From Stenotrophomonas sp. Ste86 (GTDB lineage Bacteria > Pseudomonadota > Gammaproteobacteria > Xanthomonadales > Xanthomonadaceae), in NCBI RefSeq assembly GCF_024519465.1, contig NZ_JALJRW010000013.1, forward strand, positions 49,286-113,285: a stretch of DNA of 64,000 nt. Direction: 5' to 3'. The notes beneath the pieces are model-generated. The model was not told where the DNA came from. It was given only the letters and a program-made list of their open reading frames with translations, and ran no database searches. Position 1 is the stretch's first letter. Each line of letters opens with the position of its first letter. Positions 41,303 through 49,954 of this stretch are shown here, one piece after another. Position numbers and translations under genes: made by a program.

Positions 41303-42796
41303 TCAGCAGCAGCCGTGGCCGCCGTGGCGGGTGCCGCTGTCGGCCGCCACCGGCGAACCGCTGGTCTCACCGCGCAGGCTGGCCGCGTAATGCTCGCTGA
41401 TCACCTTGGACACGCACGCGGTGACCTTCTTGCCCATCGGGATATGCAGGAACTCGTTCGGGCCATGGGCGTTGGAATGCGGACCGAGCACGCCGGTGAT
41501 CATGAACTGCGCGCCGGGGAACTTCTCGCCGAGCATGCCCATGAAAGGGATCGAGCCGCCTTCGCCCATGTACATCGCCGGCTTGCCGAAGAAGGTCTGG
41601 CTGGCAGCATCGATCGCCTGGGTCAGCCACGGCGCCATCGCCGGTGCGTTCCAGCCGCTGGAGGCCTTTTCAAGGTCGAGCTTCACTTCGGCGCCGTTCG
41701 GCGGATCGCGCAGCAGGGCCTCCTTGAGCAGCTCGCCGCAGGCCTTGCCATCAGCGGTCGGAGGCAGGCGCAGCGAAAGCTTCACCGCGGTGTGCGGGCG
41801 CAGCACGTTGCCGGCCGAGGCCAGCGGCGGCATGCCGTCCACGCCGGTGACCGATAGCGCCGGACGCCAGGTGCGGTTGAGCACCAGTTCGGTGAGGTCC
41901 TCGTTCATCGGCTTGAGGCCGTCGACCATCGGGAATTTCTCGAAGATGGCCGTATCTACCACGTCCGCGGCGCGCTTGGCCTGTTCCAAGCGCTCGGCCG
42001 GGATGTCCACGTTCATGCCGTCGATCAGGATGCGGCCGGTGTTCTCGTCCTCGATCCGCGACAGCAACTGGCGCAGCAGACGGAAGCTGGACGGAATCAC
42101 GCCGGAGGCATCGCCGGAGTGCACGCCTTCGTTGAGCACCTTGACCGAGAAATTGCCGCCGGTCAGGCCACGCAGCGAGGTGGTGCACCACAGCTGGTCG
42201 TAGTTGGCGCAGCCCGAATCCAGGCACACAACCAGCGACGGCTTGCCGATGCGGTCGGCCAGGTGGTCCACGTAGGCCGGCAGGTCGTAGCTGCCCGATT
42301 CTTCGCAGGCTTCGATCAGCACCACGCAACGCGCGTGCGGCAGCCCCTGTTCCTGCAGCGCCAGCACGGCAGCCAGCGAGCCGAACATCGCATAGCCGTC
42401 ATCGGCGCCACCGCGGCCGTACAGCTTGTCGCCGCGCAGCACTGGCACCCACGGGCCGAGGTCGTCGTCCCAGCCGGTCATTTCCGGCTGCTTGTCCAGA
42501 TGGCCGTAGAGCAGGATGGTGTCGTCGCCGGTCTCGGCGCCGGAGGCGGGGATTTCCAGCAGCAGCAGCGGCGTGCGGCCTTCCAGGCGCACCACCTCCA
42601 CGCTCAGGCCCGGCAGGTTCTGGGCCCGGGCCCAGGTTTCCATCAGGGTGACGGCCTGCTCCATGTACCCATTGGCCACCCAATCTGCGTCGAACATCGG
42701 CGATTTGTTGGGAATACGGATGTAATCGACCAATTGCGGGACGATTTCGCTGTCCCACTTCTCACTGACGAATTGGCCGAGTTTGGTGCTGTCCAT
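41303..42796 (-). CDS. M20-family metallopeptidase (dipeptidase)
   Basis: A 497-residue co-catalytic zinc peptidase. ILLYGHLDKQPE gives the first metal His and Asp, GRGGADDGYAMFG the bridging Asp, EACEESGSYDLP the catalytic Glu pair, and the last metal His is in GPHSNAHGPNEFLH. It resembles carnosinase-like dipeptidases. The start ATG is at 42796. The C-terminus ends in an unusual His/Gly/Cys tail, RHGGHGCC. Confidence 0.93.
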   Translation of the reverse strand: MDSTKLGQFVSEKWDSEIVPQLVDYIRIPNKSPMFDADWVANGYMEQAVTLMETWARAQNLPGLSVEVVRLEGRTPLLLLEIPASGAETGDDTILLYGHLDKQPEMTGWDDDLGPWVPVLRGDKLYGRGGADDGYAMFGSLAAVLALQEQGLPHARCVVLIEACEESGSYDLPAYVDHLADRIGKPSLVVCLDSGCANYDQLWCTTSLRGLTGGNFSVKVLNEGVHSGDASGVIPSSFRLLRQLLSRIEDENTGRILIDGMNVDIPAERLEQAKRAADVVDTAIFEKFPMVDGLKPMNEDLTELVLNRTWRPALSVTGVDGMPPLASAGNVLRPHTAVKLSLRLPPTADGKACGELLKEALLRDPPNGAEVKLDLEKASSGWNAPAMAPWLTQAIDAASQTFFGKPAMYMGEGGSIPFMGMLGEKFPGAQFMITGVLGPHSNAHGPNEFLHIPMGKKVTACVSKVISEHYAASLRGETSGSPVAADSGTRHGGHGCC

Positions 42797-42995
42797 CTGA
42801 CACTCCGGAGGCATTGGCTAGTCGTCACATTCTACGCCGCTGGTCGGGGTAGGGATTTCCCTACATCACGTCAGGTATTTGGCTGGCTGTGTGAAGGCGT
42901 TGTGGACGATAGGCTGTGTGTATGTGGCGAGGGATGCTGGAGCCTCCGACGGGATAGCCGGCAGGCACCGGTTCCGAGCCACAAGGAGTAGCAAG

Positions 42996-43325
42996 GTGGG
43001 GCCTTGGTTTTCGTGGAAGGCGCTTGCGCTGGGACTGCTGTTGATGGGAGCCGCTCACGCGGCCGACCGCATCGACATCAATACGGCTGATGCGTCGACG
43101 CTGCAGCAGGGATTGACGAACGTGGGGCCACGCAAGGCCGACGCGATCGTCGCGTACCGGCGACAACACGGACCTTTCCTCCGGATCGAGGATCTGGCAC
43201 GGGTGAAGGGGATAGGGACAGTAACGGTCGAACGGAATCGACAACGGATGACGGCGGGGGTCATGAAGAGCCCCGCAGCGGAACCGCCCAGGAGGGCGTT
43301 GCCGGCAGCCGTACCAAGGCGATGA
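42996..43325 (+). CDS. comEA: ComEA-family DNA-binding protein
   Basis: A 109-residue secreted protein. The GTG at 42996 has AAGGAG seven bases upstream and gives a clean signal peptide (FSWKALALGLLLMGAAHA). The helix-hairpin-helix module follows: IDINTADASTLQQGLTNVGP, GPFLRIEDLARVKGIGTVTV. Such proteins bind incoming DNA in the periplasm during pilus-mediated uptake, which fits the pilT/pilU genes in the window. The end of the transcript is rich in GGA, continuing into the next feature. Confidence 0.9.
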   Translation: MGPWFSWKALALGLLLMGAAHAADRIDINTADASTLQQGLTNVGPRKADAIVAYRRQHGPFLRIEDLARVKGIGTVTVERNRQRMTAGVMKSPAAEPPRRALPAAVPRR

Positions 43326-43630
43326 CCAACAGGACAGGTCGGGGACGGGCAGGGAGCTGGTCACTGGTCGCCGCGCAGGACGCGCGATGACACCGACACA
43401 CGCAGGGAAGCGGTGCGCACGGATGCGGCGCGGAAGGAGTGGCGCGGATCCACCTGGACGGTGGCGTCCAGACCCGGGAAGGGCTGCGATGGCGGAACGA
43501 TTTACGGCCGAGTGCAGGGAGCATGGCCGGACCCACACTGGGCAGGATGCACAGGGGGAAGGCTGGACGCCGACAAGGACGTGACGATTGCCCGGTCTGC
43601 GCAGGGATGCGTGGCCGGGCAATTTCTTTT
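43326..43630 (+). ncRNA. candidate CsrB/RsmY-type CsrA-sequestering RNA
   Basis: This 300-base gap has no convincing reading frame. On the plus strand it has 19 GGA triplets; the minus strand has two. Many lie in hairpin loops: 43372-43386 (loop AGGAC, stem CGCGC), 43397-43415 (AGGGAA), 43416-43427 (CGGA, stem CGCA), 43450-43464 (TGGAC, stem CCACC), 43473-43483 (GGGAA), 43506-43528 (AGGGA inside a long GGCC-capped stem) and 43600-43611 (AGGGAT). It ends in an intrinsic terminator. This is the architecture of CsrB/RsmY/RsmZ decoys, which titrate the RNA-binding regulator CsrA/RsmA. No promoter is obvious; it may be processed from comEA mRNA. The boundaries are approximate. Confidence 0.7.
43587..43630 (+). 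terminator. intrinsic terminator with GGA in the apical loop
   Basis: ATTGCCCGG (43587-43595) pairs with CCGGGCAAT (43615-43623), followed by TTCTTTT. The inner part forms a second small stem CGC/GCG presenting AGGGAT. It terminates the comEA/GGA-rich transcript 75 bases before the transpeptidase gene. Confidence 0.88.
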
Positions 43631-43705
43631 GGGCGACGTGCACGCCCACGCCAACACCTGTTTCATGCAGCGCGTTGGTGTAGCGTCGTCGCATCACTGC
43701 ATGGA

Positions 43706-44788
43706 ATGAACCACATGGCGCCACGCCGCGCGTTGCTTACCCTGGCCCTGGCCACCTTGTTCGCCGCCGGTATGGGCTCGGCTGCTGCCGCGACCGCCAC
43801 GCCGCCCGCCAGCACCGCCGCCGCGAAGGCCGTTGCCGCGCCGCGCGGTCCCACCGATCTCAAACCCGGCGAGTTCCTGTGGCATCCGGAAATCTCCCCG
43901 GCCGGTCCGATCGTGCTGGTGGTCAGTCTGGATGAGCAGCGCGCCTACGTGTATCGCAACGGCATCGCCATCGGCCTGAGCACGATCAGCTCGGGCAAGA
44001 CCGGGCATGAAACGCCGACTGGCGTATTCACCATTCTGCAGAAGGACAAGGACCACAAGTCCAACCTCTACAACAGTGCGCCGATGCCCTACATGCAGCG
44101 GCTGACCTGGGACGGCATCGCCCTGCACGGCGGCAGCTTGCCCGGGCACCCGGCCTCGCATGGCTGCGTGCGCCTGCCGCAGGCGTTCGCGCAGAAGCTG
44201 TTCGGCGAAACCAAGCGCGGCGACACCGTGGTGGTGGCCGATGCCAAGAGCGCGCCGATGACGCTGGCCTATCCGGCGGTGCTGGCGCCGGTCAACAGCA
44301 CCGGCAAGCCGCTGGTGGAAACCAACGCTGCGCCGGAGCATTACTGGAACGATGCGGCCGCCCCCAGCGGGCAGGTCGGCATCCTGGTGAGCCTGCACGA
44401 CCAGCGCCTGTACGTGCTGCGCGACGGGGTACTGATCGGCGAATCGCGGCTGCAGGCCAAGGCGCTGCCGGCGTTCGAGGGCACCACCTTGTTCGTGATG
44501 CAGCAGGGCTACTCGGATGTGCCCAGCCCGCTGGACGCCCATCAGCGCCTGCACAAGTGGACCGCCTATCCGCTGCTCGGGCAGAGCGCGGGCAATGCCA
44601 GCCCGGACCTGCTGGCCACGCCCAGCCTGCCGATGGCGCTGCCACCGGAATTCGCCGAGCAGCTCTACAAGGCCCTGGTGCCGGGTACCACCCTGCTGGT
44701 CACCAGCCTGCCGGCGGTGCGCCCGGAGGCCGATGAACAGAATCTGCAGCCGGTGTTGGAATCCGACGCTGGCGGGTCCACCTTGTAG
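43706..44788 (+). CDS. L,D-transpeptidase with degenerate second domain
   Basis: A 360-residue secreted protein. Signal peptide (LLTLALATLFAAGMGSAAAA), then a YkuD domain at about 55-185 with the full active-site motif HGGSLPGHPASHGCVRLP (catalytic Cys). The second half opens with ILVSLHDQRLYVLRDGVLIG, which parallels LVVSLDEQRAYVYRNGIAIG of the first domain, but it has no His/Cys motif. L,D-transpeptidases make 3-3 crosslinks or attach proteins to peptidoglycan. ATG at 43706 or 43715. Followed by a second transpeptidase-like gene after two bases. Confidence 0.92.
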   Translation: MNHMAPRRALLTLALATLFAAGMGSAAAATATPPASTAAAKAVAAPRGPTDLKPGEFLWHPEISPAGPIVLVVSLDEQRAYVYRNGIAIGLSTISSGKTGHETPTGVFTILQKDKDHKSNLYNSAPMPYMQRLTWDGIALHGGSLPGHPASHGCVRLPQAFAQKLFGETKRGDTVVVADAKSAPMTLAYPAVLAPVNSTGKPLVETNAAPEHYWNDAAAPSGQVGILVSLHDQRLYVLRDGVLIGESRLQAKALPAFEGTTLFVMQQGYSDVPSPLDAHQRLHKWTAYPLLGQSAGNASPDLLATPSLPMALPPEFAEQLYKALVPGTTLLVTSLPAVRPEADEQNLQPVLESDAGGSTL

Positions 44789-44790
44789 GC

Positions 44791-45534
44791 ATGGGTCCTG
44801 CGGGTATGCCGTTGATGCGTGTGTCCACCTTTTCCTGGAATATCCTGTGCGGGCTGGCGCTGACTGCGTCGGCCGCCGCGGTAGAGGCTGCCCCGGCAGT
44901 GGCGGCCGGGACGTTGCCGCCGGCGCAGCTGGCCGACATGCTCGCCCGCGCCGCGCCCGGCGCGGACCGCAAGGTCCTGCAGCTTGCGGCCAGGGCGATG
45001 TCCTGTGCGCTGCGTCGGCCGGAGCTGGGCATCGATCCGACCCGGCTGAGCGTGATCGATTATTCGCGGCCCTCGACCCAGCAGCGCATGTGGGTGTTCG
45101 ACTTGGCCCGGCAGAAGCTGCTGTTCGAAGAATGGGTGGCGCATGGCCGCAACAGTGGCGGCAACCAGACCGAGCACTTCTCCAACCGCGACGGCAGTTT
45201 CATGTCCAGCCTGGGCGCGTTCACCGCCAAGGAAACCTACATGGGCGGCAACGGCTACTCGCTGCGCCTGGAAGGCCTGGAGCCGGGCTTCAACGACCAT
45301 GCGCGCGACCGCGCCATCGTCATCCACGGGGCGCCGTACGTGAATCCGACCATGGCGCGCCTGCAGGGCCGCCTCGGCCGCAGCCTGGGCTGCCCGGCAG
45401 TACGCCTCACGGTGGCCAAGCCGCTCATCGACAGTCTGCGCGGCGGTGCGATGGTGTTCGCCTACTACCCGGACAAGGAGTGGCTGGCGCGCTCTCAGCT
45501 GCTCGGTCCGGACTGCGGTGGCAGCGCCGGCTGA
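44791..45534 (+). CDS. murein L,D-transpeptidase-like protein (YkuD_2)
   Basis: A 247-residue secreted protein of the YkuD_2/DUF2778-like group. It has an N-terminal hydrophobic segment (CGLALTASAAAVEA), a central WVFDLARQKLLFEEWVAHGR, a His in VIHGAPY and the nucleophile motif GRSLGCPAVRL. It lies two bases after the previous transpeptidase and is clearly in the same operon. The first ATG is at 44791; 44806 or 44815 are alternatives closer to the signal sequence. Confidence 0.9.
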   Translation: MGPAGMPLMRVSTFSWNILCGLALTASAAAVEAAPAVAAGTLPPAQLADMLARAAPGADRKVLQLAARAMSCALRRPELGIDPTRLSVIDYSRPSTQQRMWVFDLARQKLLFEEWVAHGRNSGGNQTEHFSNRDGSFMSSLGAFTAKETYMGGNGYSLRLEGLEPGFNDHARDRAIVIHGAPYVNPTMARLQGRLGRSLGCPAVRLTVAKPLIDSLRGGAMVFAYYPDKEWLARSQLLGPDCGGSAG

Positions 45535-45557
45535 GCGTGCTGGGGCACAATGGCGGC

Positions 45558-46157
45558 ATGTCGACCGATACCGTCCTGAGCGCGGCCACGCGCGTCATTC
45601 CCAGTTTCGAATACCGTCGCGAACGTTGGCGCAACGGCATGGGCTGGACCCGAGAAATCCTGCGCGTGCCGGACAACGATGGCTGGCAGGTGCGCTTGTC
45701 GATTGCCGAGATCGAACAGGACGCGGCGTTTTCCGCGTTCCCCGGCATCGAGCGCGAGCTGGTGCTGCTGCGTGGGGAAGGGCTGCGTCTGCGTTTCGCG
45801 GATGGCGTGGTGCATACACTGTCACCCCCGCACGACCGGCTGCGTTTTGCCGGCGAGGCGCAGGTCAGCGGCGAGCTGGTCGATGGCCTCACCCACGATT
45901 TCAACCTGATGTGGCGGCGCGACACGCTCGATGCAGCGCTACTGCACCGACCGCTGGTGGGCAGCATGTTCTTCTTCACCGAGCCCGCGGTGGCCTGGGC
46001 GATTCACCTGCTGGCCGGTCAGGCCACGTTCGAGGAGGAGGCCGGAATGCCACCGTTGGAGGCGGGTGACACCGCCTGGTTGGCCGCTGGCGCGCGCAAG
46101 CGATTTGCGTTGCGCGGTGGCGGCGAGTTGCTGGCGATCCGGCTGAGTCCGCGTTAG
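45558..46157 (+). CDS. hutD: HutD/Ves family protein
   Basis: A 199-residue cupin-like HutD/Ves protein. The N-terminus has ERWRNGMGWTREIL (family YRxxPWKNGGGxTxEI-like), and SIAEIEQDAAFSAFPGIERE, DFNLMWRR and the glycine-rich C-terminus follow the fold. HutD accompanies histidine-utilisation genes elsewhere and may limit their flux; none are visible here. Function unproven. Confidence 0.88.
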   Translation: MSTDTVLSAATRVIPSFEYRRERWRNGMGWTREILRVPDNDGWQVRLSIAEIEQDAAFSAFPGIERELVLLRGEGLRLRFADGVVHTLSPPHDRLRFAGEAQVSGELVDGLTHDFNLMWRRDTLDAALLHRPLVGSMFFFTEPAVAWAIHLLAGQATFEEEAGMPPLEAGDTAWLAAGARKRFALRGGGELLAIRLSPR

Positions 46158-46254
46158 GGGCGCATCCCGATCGATCACCGATACCCGTGTGCCCGGTTCG
46201 GTGGCGACCTGACCGGTTGCGAAGGCGGCTTCGGTGGAGGTCATGCGTGTGTCG

Positions 46255-46281
46255 CGCCGATCACTGTCATCGGCGTTCGTT
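46255..46281 (+). terminator. possible terminator after hutD
   Basis: A seven-pair stem CGCCGAT/ATCGGCG with a seven-base loop followed by TTCGTTT. It is close to 100 bases beyond the hutD stop in the convergent gap. The U-tract is interrupted, so strength is uncertain. Confidence 0.55.
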
Positions 46282-46320
46282 TGGGAACCGACCCTATCGG
46301 CTGCGGTGCACCGGGTGCGC

Positions 46321-47925
46321 TCAATACACGTCGCGGCGGTACCTGCCGGCCACGATCAACGCTTCCTTGCCTTCGCGTCCCAGTGCGCGTTCGATCACGT
46401 CGTCCACCGCCGGGGCCATGCCCTGCAGACTGCCGCAGACCAGGATCGTGGCGCCGTCGCGGACCCACTGCCACAGCGTGTCGATGTTGGCTTGCAGCCG
46501 GTCCTGCACGTAACGATGCTCGCCGCCATCGCGGCTGAACACCGTATCCAGGCGCTCGATCCAGCCGGCCTGCTGCCAGGCCTGAAGTTCATCGCCGAAG
46601 TAGAAGTCATGCGCGGCGGTACGTTCGCCGAACAGCAGCCAGTTGCGCCGCGCGCCGGCATCCCTGCGTGCACGCAGGTGCGCGCGCAGGCCGGCGATGC
46701 CGGTGCCGTTGCCGATCAGGATCAGCGGTGCGTCGGTAGCAGGCGCGTGGAAATTCGGATTGCTGCGGAAGCGCAGGTCGATGCGGCCGCCGAGGGCGGC
46801 GTGATCGCACAACCAGCCGCTGCCCAGGCCGGGCGTGCCATCGGGACGCAACTGGCGGCGCAGCAACAGCTGCACGTCACCTTCGACCGGCATGCTGGCG
46901 ATGGAGTATTCGCGATGGGGCAGCGGTCGCAGCGCGGAAACCAGCGATGCGGCATCGGCGCACGGTGTTTCTTCAGCGGTCGGCAGGTGCGCACGGGCAA
47001 GATGCTCGCGCAACGCGACGCCGTCGATCACCTGCGAGCCGTCCAATGCGGCCTCGGCCAGCCATGCCTCGACAGCGGCCGGCGCGTGGCGTGGACCGAT
47101 CTCCACCACATCGCCGGCCTGCCAGACCGGCAGCACACCGTCGGCCGGTACCAGCGATACCGCCCAGGTGCCCGCGCCAGGGCTCCCGGGATTCTGCAGC
47201 GCACGGCTGCGCAGCTGCCAGTGCTGATACTCGGCCGGAGTCCAGTCGGGCAGGTCGGTCGCCGTACCACCAAGTTGGCCTAGCAACTGCTGCCAGTGGC
47301 GCAGCGCGGCCGGATCGGCGTTGTCCACCTCGACGGTGTCGAACAGCGGGTGCGCACCCTGCCGGCGCAACCACGTATCCAACTGATGGCCGAACGCGCA
47401 GAAATGCCCATAACTGCGGTCACCAAGCGCCAGCACGCCGTACTGCAGGTGGGACAGCGCCAACGACTGCGACATCACGGTGCGCAGGAACGGCAGCGCA
47501 TGATCGGGTGCATCGCCTTCACCGGTGGTGCTGGCCACGAACAACACCTGCGTCGCCTGCTGCAACGCGTTGCTGTCGATCTGGTGCAGACCCCGGATGC
47601 GTACCGGCAGGCCGGCCGCGCGCAGTGCCTCGGCACTGCGCGCGCACACCTGCTGGGCAAAGCCGGTCTGGCTGGCCCAGACCAGCAGGATCGGTGCCTG
47701 TCCTTCACTGCCTGCATCGTCGCGTGGGCGCCCACGCCACCAGATCAGCGCGCATAGCGCGGCATAGCCGAGCACGCTGCCGATTGCCCAGCGCCAGTGC
47801 GAGGCCAGCGGCGCGCCCTGCCACCCGTCTTTCTGCAGGTGCAGGCGCAACAGCAACCACGCCAACACCGCCAACGCGGCGAGCACCAGCAGGTTGCCGA
47901 CCACGGCGCGCGACGGACGGCTCAT
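46321..47925 (-). CDS. membrane-anchored flavodoxin/FNR reductase
   Basis: A 534-residue sulfite-reductase-flavoprotein-like enzyme. Two N-terminal helices (about 8-26 and 46-63) anchor it. A flavodoxin domain follows (LVWASQTGFAQQV, ASTTGEGDAPD), then an FAD/NADPH-binding FNR module with REYSIASMP and LIGNGTGIAGLRAHL, ending in GRYRRDVY. It should move electrons from NADPH through FAD and FMN to a membrane partner. It is last in the PepSY-DUF2271-DUF4198-apbE operon and overlaps apbE by four bases. Confidence 0.93.
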   Translation of the reverse strand: MSRPSRAVVGNLLVLAALAVLAWLLLRLHLQKDGWQGAPLASHWRWAIGSVLGYAALCALIWWRGRPRDDAGSEGQAPILLVWASQTGFAQQVCARSAEALRAAGLPVRIRGLHQIDSNALQQATQVLFVASTTGEGDAPDHALPFLRTVMSQSLALSHLQYGVLALGDRSYGHFCAFGHQLDTWLRRQGAHPLFDTVEVDNADPAALRHWQQLLGQLGGTATDLPDWTPAEYQHWQLRSRALQNPGSPGAGTWAVSLVPADGVLPVWQAGDVVEIGPRHAPAAVEAWLAEAALDGSQVIDGVALREHLARAHLPTAEETPCADAASLVSALRPLPHREYSIASMPVEGDVQLLLRRQLRPDGTPGLGSGWLCDHAALGGRIDLRFRSNPNFHAPATDAPLILIGNGTGIAGLRAHLRARRDAGARRNWLLFGERTAAHDFYFGDELQAWQQAGWIERLDTVFSRDGGEHRYVQDRLQANIDTLWQWVRDGATILVCGSLQGMAPAVDDVIERALGREGKEALIVAGRYRRDVY

Positions 47926-48902
47926 GCGGCCGGCGCCTGCTGCGCATCGAACAGACGTTCGAACGCCGGGCTCATGTGTTCTTCAATGCCATTGGAGCCA
48001 CGGCTGACGTAGCGCACGGCCAGGTCGTGCGCGCGCGCGAACGCCAGCCCCTGCTCGACGCCCATCACGGTGAGCGCGGTGGCCCAGCCGTCGGCATGCA
48101 TCGCATCGCGTGCCACCACGGTGACGGCTGCGGCGGCACGGGTGACCGGTGCGCCGCTGCGTGGGTCCAGGGTATGACTGAACTGCGCGCCGTCCTGCTC
48201 GAAGTGGTGCCACCGGTCGCCGGAGGTGGCCACGGCCAGGTCATCCAACCCAAGCACGCGCGGCGGCAGGTCGGTGCTGGCCTCTTCTTCCGGGCCGGCT
48301 TCCACCAGCACGCGCCACGGTTGGCCATCGGGCTTGCGACCGTAGCCGTAGAGCTCGCCGCCAACGTCGACCAGCGCCGCGCGTACGCCCTGTTCGCGCA
48401 GCCAGTGGCCCACCTGGTCCACGCCGAAGCCCTTGGCGATCGCCGACAGGTCCAGCGCGACGCCGCCGGGTTGCTGCAGCGCGCGGTCCCGCCAGAGCAG
48501 GCGTTGCCAGCCACAACGCGCGCGGGTGGCCGCGAGCACCGCCGGATCGGGGATGCGCTGGGCGTGGGCGTGCGCGCCAAAACCCCACAGCGCCACCAGC
48601 GGGCCGACGGTGGGATCGAAGGCACCGCCGCTGCGCGCGGCGATGTCCAGCGCGGCGTCGAGTACCTGCGCGAACAAGGGCGGCAGCGGATGTACGCTGC
48701 CGCTGTCGGCGCGGTTGAAGCGTGAGATATCGCTGCCGGCTTCCCAGGTGCTCATCTGCGCGACGATGGCGTCGAGCTGGGCCTGGATGCCGGTGTGCAG
48801 CGAATGCAGATCGCGCGTACGCGCCACCACCAGCTTTACCTGCCAGGTGGTGCCCATGGTGTGGCCACCGAGGCTGGCAATGTCGAAATCCGTGTTGTTC
48901 AT
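47922..48902 (-). CDS. apbE: FAD:protein FMN transferase ApbE
   Basis: A 326-residue flavin transferase that attaches FMN to Thr/Ser in periplasmic redox proteins. GGHTMGTTWQVKL, SRFNRADSG, LDLSAIAKGFGVDQVG, LVDVGGELYGYG, SHTLDPRSGAPV and ADGWATALTVMG are all present, so it looks catalytically complete. From the ATG at 48902 no signal peptide or lipobox is visible, and the upstream extension (ATG at 48968) is hydrophilic. That is unusual for an ApbE whose substrates are exported. Confidence 0.93.
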   Translation of the reverse strand: MNNTDFDIASLGGHTMGTTWQVKLVVARTRDLHSLHTGIQAQLDAIVAQMSTWEAGSDISRFNRADSGSVHPLPPLFAQVLDAALDIAARSGGAFDPTVGPLVALWGFGAHAHAQRIPDPAVLAATRARCGWQRLLWRDRALQQPGGVALDLSAIAKGFGVDQVGHWLREQGVRAALVDVGGELYGYGRKPDGQPWRVLVEAGPEEEASTDLPPRVLGLDDLAVATSGDRWHHFEQDGAQFSHTLDPRSGAPVTRAAAAVTVVARDAMHADGWATALTVMGVEQGLAFARAHDLAVRYVSRGSNGIEEHMSPAFERLFDAQQAPAA

Positions 48903-49034
48903 GAGGTGGGCATGGCGGGCACGGTCGGCCCGATTGCCGATAAGGGTCTGGTGAAAGGCCCCCTCCATGCTGAAGGGGGCGTGGCAACCGCGCAGGCTGG
49001 ACGTGACCTGCGCGGCGGTGAACGCCTTGGGCGA

Positions 49035-49853
49035 TTACTGCGGCAGCACTTCCAGCGTGGCAACGTAGTTCAGGCGACGGGTCTTGGCCTGCTTCAGCGA
49101 GGTCTTCTTGTCTTCGCTGCTGGTTTCCAGCCAGTACATGCCGGCTTCGGGCCAGGTGACGGTGAACTCGCCCTTCTTGTCGGTGCTCACCTTGATCTCA
49201 TTCTGGGCGTTGCGGTAACGCGTGCCGCCGCGGGTGATCTCGAACGCCAGGCCGGCGCGCGGCTTGCCATCGACCAGCACGCGGAAGCTTGCCGCTTCGC
49301 CGGCGGCCAGGTCGTTGGGGTGACCCAGAGCGACCAGCTCGATGCCCTGCTTGGTGGGGGCCAGCGCGGTGGCGTTCGGGGTGCCGTTGGTGACGAAGGT
49401 CTCGATGCGGTTGACCGACTGCGACACCTGCAGCTTCTTGGCTTTCTTCGGCACTTCGGTGGCGAAGGTGGCCGGGGTGCCGCGCCAGCGCTTGGGCTTG
49501 CCGGCTTCTTCCCAGCTGGCCGAGAGGCCGCTGCTGACCGAGGCCAGGCGGTAGGTGCCCTGCTGGGTCAGTTCCACGTCGAAGACGCTGCGGTACTTGC
49601 CGGTGGACGCGTTCTGCGGCTGCACGGTGCTGCCGTCCGGCGCGGTGATGACCAGGCTGTCCAGCCGCAGCGGCACGTGGTTGAAGTAGAACAGGTCGTT
49701 GGACACGGCCGCATCGACGGTGATCCACGGGTTCTCACCGGCAATCACGGTCTGCGAGGGCTGCAGCCAGGCTTTGTGGGCCAGGGCGGAGAACGGAAGT
49801 GCGGCGGCCAGGGCGGCGGCTAGGACGAGCGAGCGCTTCATCAAAAACTCCAT
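49035..49853 (-). CDS. DUF4198 periplasmic protein
   Basis: A 272-residue protein (ATG at 49853; 49841 gives 268). Signal peptide [18 protein letters not shown] is followed by [19 protein letters not shown], the usual start of DUF4198 proteins with His near the mature N-terminus. Two beta-sandwich domains follow, with [16 protein letters not shown] and [20 protein letters not shown]. Members lie beside metal or iron uptake genes. Here it is within the apbE/PepSY operon. Biochemical role unknown. Confidence 0.9.
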   Translation of the reverse strand: MEFLMKRSLVLAAALAAALPFSALAHKAWLQPSQTVIAGENPWITVDAAVSNDLFYFNHVPLRLDSLVITAPDGSTVQPQNASTGKYRSVFDVELTQQGTYRLASVSSGLSASWEEAGKPKRWRGTPATFATEVPKKAKKLQVSQSVNRIETFVTNGTPNATALAPTKQGIELVALGHPNDLAAGEAASFRVLVDGKPRAGLAFEITRGGTRYRNAQNEIKVSTDKKGEFTVTWPEAGMYWLETSSEDKKTSLKQAKTRRLNYVATLEVLPQ

Positions 49854-49954
49854 GTAGTGGACAGCTTCGGTGAACTGGGGATCGGCCCGGAGGCCGACGC
49901 TACGCCGCTGCGCGACGTCCCGAGGGGAACCCGCCGGTGAGGGCGGGCGACAAG

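Noticed and set aside
43387..43709. Short plus-strand frames in the comEA-ldt gap
   Set aside because: Arg/Gly-rich translations without ribosome sites; the GGA and hairpin pattern explains the sequence better.
46158..46320. Possible structured RNA or regulatory leader in the hutD/reductase convergent gap
   Set aside because: Only one terminator-like hairpin stands out; there are no genes starting there and no conserved riboswitch features.
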